From the NCBI GenBank assembly GCA_029532415.1, contig JAQOTA010000035.1, positions 310,001 to 374,000 of the forward strand: a stretch of DNA of 64,000 bases, read 5' to 3'. Positions 57,119-64,000 of the stretch are shown in pieces (positions within the stretch are counted from its first letter, which is position 1; each line of letters opens with the position of its first letter). A model generated the notes under the pieces. The model saw only the letters and a program-made list of their open reading frames with translations. It was not told the origin of the DNA and ran no database searches. Made by a program: the position numbers and the translations under genes. The stretch comes from Marasmius tenuissimus. Taxonomy: Eukaryota > Basidiomycota > Agaricomycetes > Agaricales > Marasmiaceae.

Positions 57119-57388
57119 TTAGAATGCTGTAGATGACGAGGGTGATTGTGCTCCGTCGACGGTGACATGCCTGGGTTGCCCTAGATCAAAAGCCAGGCCA
57201 GAATAATAGAGAGACTGATTCAGGTGCGTAATGCGTCCGTTTTTTGCTCTGTTTGATACTAAAAGAGCATGCCATGATAGCCGCTGTGATATAGAGATGA
57301 GGAACTTACCCGTACGACATTTGAGCAAATAAAATACTGGGCGCTCCCCGTTCCGGAAGAGTGGATTACTTACAAGAGGTGCGCTCAA
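57119..57388 (-). CDS. Putative small gene, function unknown
   Basis: Minus strand: APLVSNPLFRNGERPVFYLL, then a GTAAGT...CTTTTAG intron of 52 nt, then NRAKNGRITHLNQSLYYSGL and AFDLGQPRHVTVDGAQSPSS to a stop. The splice keeps the frame and the peptide looks real, but the upstream exon and start were not found (ATGGATGAGAAG near 57440 is a candidate). Family not recognised. Confidence 0.42.
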   Translation of the reverse strand: MSAPLVSNPLFRNGERPVFYLLKCRTGKFLISISQRLSWHALLVSNRAKNGRITHLNQSLYYSGLAFDLGQPRHVTVDGAQSPSSSTAF

Positions 57389-58566
57389 ATCATTAAACTA
57401 GAGGTATGATCAAGGCGCGTATTACCCAGGCCTTCTCATCCATTTTCTTCACTACCTACTAGCTCTCGACCACGACCTCGCTGCGAAGCACCGTCCTTCA
57501 TAACCGGTCAAAATCTTTGGACTTGAAGCAAGCCCTCGTTTACAGGTCTAAATCCAGTGTGGTTCACCCACACGAAGCGAGATATATGGTGTTTTGTTAA
57601 CAATCTAGCTAACCTTAAAACCTCCTATATGGATACACGACACAACCAACGGGAAACGAGAATTATTTCATGCTCGTTCGACACCGTTGCCGACGAGTCC
57701 CAATCTACGGAGAATATGACGCTCTTAATCATGAGGTAGTTGGACAGACCAGTCCTCGAAGGTTTGGGGAGGTTGTTGTAAGTTCTTTTCACATGACTCA
57801 CAACTTGAAGCAGGTCAAGACGCTTACCCCCGACGTAAACAGGCGGTCTTTCGTCGCGCTTGAGTGATGGGCCTTGTAAGTGCACAGCGCGGTGATCATC
57901 CACCGGACGGACGAAACCTATAGCTGCTGCCTGCACGTCCAAAAGTTACGCGACCTGGTTAGTCAAATCCAAACCGTAGGTAGTTTGGACCTCGGAGACT
58001 CATAGCACGTTTAAGAGTGTGTGTGCAGTCCATATTTTAAATTTTCTGGTCCCATCGTTATCGTTCGACTTATTATTCAGATAAATAGCGAAAAAAAACT
58101 CGATGCCTTGTCGGATGCCGGTCTTGAGGCAAAAGCTCCCTCGCCGGGGTGAGCGTCTCAACCGCGATCTGGCCACCGACATCCTGCTACCCAGTCCTCC
58201 TTTCCTTGACCTCACTGTTTGTCACATATGCAACGTTGTTGCTATGTGACTCATTCAAAGGGATGATATCACGAAGCTTTCCGCTTATGGTTGTACATCG
58301 GTGGACATCGACAATATGCAGAGAATTTTGTTAATTCAGCACTTCCACATCCGAGATACGACACAAAGTTCATCTCATTCAAACACAATGGTATCTGCGC
58401 ATGAATGGCTTTTCAGTTTCGCCCATCGTCGTTTGTTGATCTATTGTAAGCACTATTATATCGAGAAGCAGGTTCGCCCTTAAACTTAAGAATGCAGTCA
58501 GCGTCGATAGCCTTCGAAAGTGACCGTTGGCGACCCATATTACCATGATGGGATGAGGTTTGTATT
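57389..58566. other. No gene recognised
   Basis: A 105-codon minus frame (57625-57942) has protein-like stretches (GGKRLDLLQVVSHVKRTYNN) but no start or family. Confidence 0.45.
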
Positions 58567-58674
58567 GGCCTGATGGTCTAGTAGTATGATTCCTTGTTAG
58601 GGTTCTGGCATTGATTGTTCTGGACGCCATTATATCTATCGAGGAGGTCCCGGGTTCAATTCCCGGTCAGGCCC
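58567..58674 (+). tRNA. tRNA-Pro(AGG) with 36-nt intron
   Basis: Acceptor GGCCTGA/TCAGGCC plus C; D arm GGTCTAGTAGTATGATT as in fungal tRNA-Pro; anticodon stem CCTTG/CGAGG with loop TTAGGG, anticodon AGG; intron after position 37; T arm CCGGG-TTCAATT-CCCGG. All stems pair, so the gene is likely functional. Confidence 0.93.
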
Positions 58675-58849
58675 GGAGCGTGCATATTTGGCAGTATTTC
58701 TTTTTCACATGGACTCTAAATTGAGTCAGTTTGTTCAAATAACTGGTCTGAAGTTTCCCCTTTTTGAGACTGAAATTTGATCATGTTTGGATCGTTGGCT
58801 TGTGAGCCGAACGAGAATATACAGTGTAGTACCCGCTCGAGCTTTACAT

Positions 58850-60293
58850 TCATGACTTTGCAACGAACTCAACCTCCTCCCGAACCGACCCCAACAAATC
58901 CGCCGTCTTCATCTTGGGCTCCCATCCCAAGGTTTTTGCTCGTGTACTCTTGACACGGACATTATAGGAAAGCATATCGTGAAGAATCGCCCCCTAGATT
59001 GCGGTGAAATGAGAATATCAGTCGAGAGAGAAAGGACAAAAAAAACTCGGAGCAGAACGCACAAATGGACCAAAGACCTCTACCGCCCCTTCCTTCTTCA
59101 ATTGTACAACCTCGGCGCTCGGGATTTTTCCGAGCGTGTACAGGGCTTTAGCAATTCCTTGGAAGAAGTCATAGTGTTTGTGGTCGTCTCCTCCGACGAG
59201 GAAGTGACCTTCTAGTCCGTGAGGTACGTTCAATGACTCGAGGACGACCTTTTTGAAGAGGAGGAGGTATAAATCAGTGACTAGTTCATGCAATAGTCAA
59301 TGGAGGTCGGGTCTTGAATCTAGTTCTAAACTCACGATCGTCCAGATGAACGTTAGGCCAAACCGTTTCCCGAGTACCCAACGAGATACCAGAACCTTTC
59401 GTAGTCGATGCTTGAACAAGGTACTGGTAAAATGGTGCCCTCGGGTTTGAGATCCCTGCGCTACCCAGAATGTTACGCGGGGTTGAAGGGGCACCATAGA
59501 CTAGACTTGGCGCTATAATGTAAGACTTCACGTAACCTTCAAAATGTTACAATGGCTCAGCAAATGAGGGGGAAGAGATACAGAGAGTGAGAGACGACTT
59601 ACCTTGCCTATCGGCGTCGATGTATAGTAGCTCGGTTGCCCGACTTGAAGGTAGATTGTCCGAAGGGAGGTTTCGCATTTGTTCGATATTCCCGTCATCC
59701 CAGATGGTGTCCGAATAGGGCGCTTGTGAGCTAGCTAAGAGACCTGTTCCAGACTATACGGACAATTCAGGTTCTCAATTCAAAAAAGCAAAGACGATCA
59801 ATCATTACGGTGTGAATGAGTAACGGAGCTTCCCCTGTCGCCTCAAAACGCTTCTTCAGCCCATTGAGAAGACTTTCAGTCGCCCCGACCTCATTTCCAG
59901 GGCCCTTTCCAGCAAATCTGTTCAGAGGAGTGCAAAGAACGGCGAAGGAGGTAATGAACGTACGATGCCCAACAAAACGTCTGCCTTCTCAGCCTCCCTC
60001 GAGGTTAATTCCTCATCGGATTGGGACCCTACGACGGTTTCGACCCCAAATTCATCCTTGAGTTGCTTGGCTTTTGTGGCGTCCCGTACGATCGCACGAA
60101 ACTCGAGGTTGTGATCGCTCTCTTTCTTCCTGAGGTCGAGGAGTGCACTCAAAACACTTCCACCGATGTAGCCTGAGAGATAAAAAAGGCCGAGTGAGCT
60201 CCTCACGAATCGAATTGAAAAATAGGACTCCTGGCCTGTTGCTCCAGTGATGAGCACAACAATCTTTCTGTGGTCACTTGTCTTCGAAGTCAT
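58850..60293 (-). CDS. NAD(P)-dependent epimerase/dehydratase-type SDR, about 358 aa
   Basis: Model: exons 60293-60236, 60172-59964, 59904-59809, 59753-59603, 59536-59336, 59280-59063, 58993-58850. The N-terminus VVLITGATGYIGGSVL holds the Rossmann TGxxGxxG motif, followed by FRAIVRDATKAKQL, LIHTSGTGLLA, YIIAPSLVYG, VHLDDLTDLYLLLF and KTLGWEPK, the usual order in the extended-SDR NAD-dependent epimerase family of fungi. Substrate unknown. Odd: the intron inside the TGATGYIG codons has a GC donor (ACAG|GCCAGG) instead of GT; without splicing 21 residues would interrupt the nucleotide-binding loop. The acceptor of exon 3 is uncertain (59917 breaks the frame; 59904 keeps it). Cytosolic, single gene, not in a visible cluster. 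Confidence 0.86.
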
Positions 60294-60693
60294 ATTTCTG
60301 TGAGGTCTCTGAGCAAGAAACATCGAGTTTTTATAGTCTAAGTACCCCTACGATCAGTAAGCAACGATTCGGATCTCTACCGAGGACTTGGCAAATGTGT
60401 GAAAATTATGAAGTTTGGATGAGTGGTAGCTCTGCTTAGTGTTTAATATCGGAAGAGCATCCGAGCGCTCCTAGAGGCTCCAGAAATATCCGCGTCTGGA
60501 TATTACCATGCTGTCGTGTCCCAAATATAGGCCATCGTGTAGTAATTGGAGGTCACAACCATCTATCACGCTTGTGCTATGAACTACGATGATTCCTCTT
60601 CGTTGAGTAGCATTCAAATACTTTAGTTGGCTCAGAGATGTTTGATGAATACAAATAGATCTGTATCTATATTGATAACTTTGAAACGCGAGC
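60294..60693. other. Intergenic, epimerase promoter side
   Basis: A TATA-like TATAAAAACTCG (minus strand) lies about 35 bp upstream of the epimerase ATG, at 60326-60337. Nothing else seen. Confidence 0.5.
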
Positions 60694-61550
60694 TTAAGGG
60701 CAGAACGTAATCTCTAGGTTGACCTAAAGTGGAATGATCAGTCTGGAGTTATGAAGGATTCATAAACAAAGACCCGGAACTTACGTCGTTGTTCTGGCAA
60801 GCACGTTGAGAGTGAGTGTCTTCGGGGACACGAAAGGCGTTGTCGGATGGGCAGTTGGGGTCGAGGCCTACAAGGGAGAAGGTAACGTAGGTGTGAGTAT
60901 TACTTATACGAGTGGTATGAGGCGTAACTTACAAGCATTGCCGTCAGAACAGGGGCCGGTGTAGCGGAAGGAAATGGGGACGTTGAAGGCGAGACTATAG
61001 CGGTTGTCAGCAAGGTTAACTAGCCCATAGAACATGTGAACCAATCTGATCCGTTGACTTACGGAGGGATGAGTGAAAGGTTCACGCTAGATCCAGAGCC
61101 AGGTGCGTTGGGGTCAGGGTTCTTCAAGGTAATCTATCGAGAGGAAGAGGTTGACTTTGAGCTCCAGAGACTCGAATGGGACAGTAAAATATCGCACCTC
61201 AGTGGTCATGCAGCCCTCTGTCCGAGAGAAAGATTCCATGAGTATCCTGGGCGAGTCGCGGGAATCGAAAATTACCGACCTCCATTGAAGCCACATTGGT
61301 CAGTCTGAAGGTACGCAATAGTGGTGGCAATAGCCTCATTGGCCGTGTACGGATCCCCAGTAGAGACAACGACTCCTCCCTCACGAATGAGAGTAGGAAT
61401 ACCACGGTTACATCTGTCACGTGGTCAGCACGTTTCGAATCAAAACGACGAGGCTCACCTGTTGATCATGGTGATGGTATGGGTCTCCCCGAGAACGGTG
61501 GTAGCGGCAGTGGCAAGGATTGCAAGGGTGGTGAGCAAGGAGAACTGCAT
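60694..61550 (-). CDS. Secreted cysteine-rich glycopeptide-like protein, 159 aa
   Basis: Model: exons 61550-61459, 61413-61280, 61217-61198, 61121-61063, 60994-60933, 60867-60785, 60723-60694; all phases close. MQFSLLTTLAILATAATTVLG is a signal peptide. The mature chain follows the pattern of small basidiomycete secreted proteins often labelled glycopeptide: ETHTITMINRCNRGIPTLIR, GGVVVSTGDPYTANEAIATT, IAYLQTDQCGFNGEGC, NLSLIPPLAFNVPISFRYTG, PCSDGNAC, CPSDNAF and the C-terminal VNLEITFCP. Eight or more cysteines point to a disulphide-stabilised beta fold related in style to thaumatin-like proteins. Seven exons for 159 residues, one of only 20 nt, is notable. Role outside the cell is unknown. 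Confidence 0.85.
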
Positions 61551-62255
61551 GATGTGAGAAAAGCTTGATAGGGAACGAGCTGAGGTGATGGTCCATCGTT
61601 TTAAAGGCCTCAGTACGGCCTCGTTCGCCGGGAGATCCATCACAACTCCTTATTCCGAGAGATCAAACCATCATCCAGGTGGAGTGTTGAATAGCTATAG
61701 CTCTACAACCAACAGCGAGCATTCAATCAACTTGAGACTGAGAATGCAGACACGCCTCGATCGCTAGCCGTAGCTTTGTCTGACCGCGCTCACCACTGAA
61801 TTTCCGCGTCATATTCCAAGCCTTCAAGCCCCTGTTGCATATCCTTGTCAGCAGAGTACAAACCCGAGGAATACACAAGACTCATTCAGCGCAACATTCT
61901 TGCCGCCGCATCACGAGGCTATGTGGGCGGCGACCTGGCAAAGCGGAAAAATGTGTTAGTCGGTTGCGTCAGAGCGGGAAGATTCAACTTGAAACGGTGA
62001 TAATCACCCAGCTGTGAACACCTCTCGCGCTGCCGATGTTCGCCTGCTAATCTACTAGTGAGAACTGCATATGGGCCTGAAACGTCAGCGAGCGATGGCC
62101 GTGACAGACGATTCAACGCATATGTATTCAAAATCGTTTTGATTTTGATCCGTTCCCCCGCTTATGACGTCGGCGTTGATATTACAGCTCTTTGCGAAAA
62201 GGTTGGCACACATTTCACAGATTGTAGATATAGAAGAATAAATTGGCGAACGTAG
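61551..62255. other. No gene recognised
   Basis: Promoter side of the secreted-protein gene and spacer; short frames only. Confidence 0.5.
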
Positions 62256-62696
62256 ATGGCGGCTTCGCCCCTTCGGTCCACATCCGTTCGATGTTTTGGA
62301 CATCTTACGGGAGGGTTTGAGGCGCGTTTCGAGGGGCAGACGTGGGTAGCTGTGCCTTCGAAGATGTTTGATGTGGCCTCGGAGATGTTTGATGTGGATT
62401 CAGAGGTGTTTGGAGTGGATTCGGAGATGTTTGGGCTGGACTCGGAGGTGTTTGAAGCGGGTTTACTGCCGCTCGTATCTCTTCGCCTCGCTCAACCCTT
62501 CTTCATTTATTTTTCTATATATCTCATCTTCCCAGCTTATGCCATCCTTTTCGCAAAGGGCTGTAAACGCTTGCTTTACATTGCTACTGCAGCTGAAGTC
62601 GTTCGAGCTTCTCCGATTCGATTGACAATCAAATTGAACTGTAACTCCAAGCAGAAGGGGGAGTCCGAGCGGGGCGGAGCCGTAAACCTCGAGTGA
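62256..62696 (+). CDS. Hypothetical ORF with five 7-residue repeats, 146 aa
   Basis: Open frame holding five exact 21-bp units (62358-62462): SKMFDVA, SEMFDVD, SEVFGVD, SEMFGLD, SEVFEAG, followed by a hydrophobic stretch (FFIYFSIYLIFPAYAILFAK) that could be a membrane helix. The repeat differences leave the frame open, but there is no splice or promoter support and the opposite strand is also partly open. Could be chance coding in a minisatellite. Confidence 0.3.
   Translation: MAASPLRSTSVRCFGHLTGGFEARFEGQTWVAVPSKMFDVASEMFDVDSEVFGVDSEMFGLDSEVFEAGLLPLVSLRLAQPFFIYFSIYLIFPAYAILFAKGCKRLLYIATAAEVVRASPIRLTIKLNCNSKQKGESERGGAVNLE
62358..62462. repeat. 21-bp tandem repeat, five copies
   Basis: Units follow TCGGAGATGTTTGATGTGGA with substitutions only, no indels; 105 bp in total. 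Confidence 0.9.
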
Positions 62697-62766
62697 CAAT
62701 CTAGGTATGATGCTGGCGTTCAGCCCGAGATGTAGTCAGGGAGCAAAGGGATTTGAAACAAGTCTT

Positions 62767-64000
62767 TTAAAGTGTATACCTAAACTCCGGTGCCCGATCC
62801 CCCATCGCCCTAATCTCCTCAGCGCTCCTCTTCACTCCTCGTTCTTCCTCCTCCCTGATAACACGCTCCTTCCGCCTATTAGCACAATAATGCGCCAGCG
62901 TAACGATAGGAACCACGATGAGTCCGATTTCGATGAACATGAACGATATTCCGTCTGCCAATAAGTACTCAATTTGAGCGACCCGATGCAGATTCAAATA
63001 GTACTTACGTCCAAGGACAAACCCCGACCTATTCCCACCATCTCCATGATACACATTTGAAGCCACAACTCCCCTCACATTCGCAAGAACAACCTAAAAA
63101 GCCATGCCAACCGCACGTTTGTACTGACCCGCGAGGTTATTCCCTAGCCTGGCGAATATAACTCGCTTAACAACACTCAAACCTTGCAAGCAAAGACGCA
63201 CCAGGCAAGGACCCCAGGTACCCCAGAATGCGTCCCCATAAAACACAGGAACGTTGCAAAATACTTTACACCAGGCGAGGAGCTCGAGATCATAATCCTG
63301 AATACAATGAGAGAGTGAATGAATGAGGCGTAGATAAACGGGGACCGGAGTTTCGTTTTGTCGGAAAGGTAGGCGAAGGTACAGAGTGTGATGGCTTGCG
63401 TATCGGTTTCGTAACTTGTAAGTTCACATAGAGGAGGATATTGAGGGGCGAAAGACTCACTAGCGGCGATGTATGGAGGAACGGTGAGGAGGTTACTTAT
63501 GGTGGAAGGGTACCCGAAGCTATAACAAAGGAGTCGGGCGCATAAGCGGGAGAAAGGGTCGATTGTTGCAAGTGAAAGAAGCTTGCGCTTTGATAATCGT
63601 TCTGTTGCGCAGTAAGAGTGAAAACGATCAGCCGGCAAGTCCACCCGTGTTCGAAGACACATTCTGACTTACGGTAGAAACAGCGTGATGGAATACACTA
63701 GTAGCCTCTCGAGAAGACGATACGTACTAGTATAAAACCCCGGGAAAGAGCCCTGCCTCCGCTATCCCGAGGAAGACACGACATATGACGAGCTGAGGGT
63801 AACTAAAGGCTGATCAACGTTCCTCGTAAACCAGAGGCGAAGACCAGACTGACTTTTTGACCAATCCCATGAGCGTCCTGGATGACGCAGTATTAGTATC
63901 CGAGTCAGTGTGCTCAAAAGAATTCCTCCAGCTCACATACACTGTGAGGGTGGCGTTGGTTGATTATCATCCGAGTGATGACTGCTAATCAACAACCAAC
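62767..64000 (-). CDS. MFS transporter, allantoate-permease type, 3' part
   Basis: Runs off the right edge; the 5' part is outside. Minus-strand exons give FLGIAEAGLFPGVLYY (about 63770-63720), then VPPYIAA, TITLCTFAYLSDKTKLRSPF, SSSPGVKYFATFLCFMGTHS, GVPGVLAWLGNNLAGQYKRA, VVLANVRGVVASNVY, VLGHGISFMFIEIGLIVVPI and a basic tail (NRRKERVIREEEERGVKRSA) to a stop at 62767. This is the typical second half of the fungal anion:cation symporter (DAL5-like) family, which imports allantoate, vitamins or other organic anions; the substrate cannot be told. Odd: a TAG follows MAF (about 63093-63095) where Gln or another residue is expected between KRAVGMAF and VVLANV; unless an unseen intron removes it, this copy is a pseudogene or has a truncated product. 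Confidence 0.8.

Noticed and set aside
1..64000. CRISPR array, bacterial operons or ribosome-binding sites
   Set aside because: The sequence is eukaryotic with frequent spliceosomal introns; no spaced direct-repeat array is present.

Overview
The window looks like a gene-poor, transposon-rich chromosomal segment of an agaric-type basidiomycete (Agaricomycetes). The reasons are: protein genes cut by many 41-70 nt GT-AG introns; an intact Plavaka transposon and a decayed KDZ transposon, two DNA-transposon groups typical of Agaricomycetes; a Ty3-type LTR element; tRNA genes with short introns; and small secreted proteins of a style common in mushrooms. No species can be named from the sequence alone. 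All splice models were built by hand: each junction was chosen for canonical signals and a preserved frame, and none has been checked against transcripts.

Layout. 1-4.2 kb: a degenerate Ty3-type retrotransposon on the minus strand and an opposite-facing LTR fragment, which sandwich the last exon of a small secreted-protein gene. 4.9-10.8 kb: an old duplication pair, each copy holding a tRNA-Thr-like sequence and a gene for a Thr-rich secreted protein with repeated DCD(D/E)TTT motifs (decayed at 5.5-6.1 kb, intact at 9.7-10.8 kb), with the first of two related three/four-exon genes of unknown function (A1) between them. A2, its paralogue, is at 14.6-15.7 kb. 19.8 kb: a Gly/Val-rich secreted repeat protein. 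24.7-25.5 kb: a 770-bp hAT-type MITE with a perfect 8-bp target duplication. 26.2 kb: the intact small secreted-protein gene whose relative is broken at 3.6 kb.

27-37 kb and 52-53 kb: four members (B1-B4) of an unrecognised beta-strand-rich family. B2 and B3 are adjacent duplicates including their promoters, and B3 has gained extra domains by exon-pair duplication. The B3 block and the B4 block are two copies of a segmental duplication that continues downstream. Each copy received a different insertion, so each serves as an empty site for the other: a 2.5-kb TIR element (37.2-39.7 kb, holding a nested 386-bp Tc1/mariner-like MITE) in one, and a 2.3-kb KDZ remnant (53.9-56.1 kb) in the other. 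Between the two copies lies a 10.5-kb Plavaka transposon (41.5-52.0 kb) with terminal inverted repeats and two intact, divergently transcribed genes: a 941-aa transposase and a 669-aa partner protein of unknown family.

57-64 kb is ordinary host sequence: a tRNA-Pro(AGG) with intron, an NAD(P)-dependent epimerase/dehydratase-type SDR, a secreted cysteine-rich glycopeptide-like protein, and the 3' part of an allantoate-permease-type MFS transporter that runs off the right edge. The most notable system is the Plavaka element with its two-gene divergent cassette; the most notable host feature is the B family, which seems to grow by copying exon pairs.
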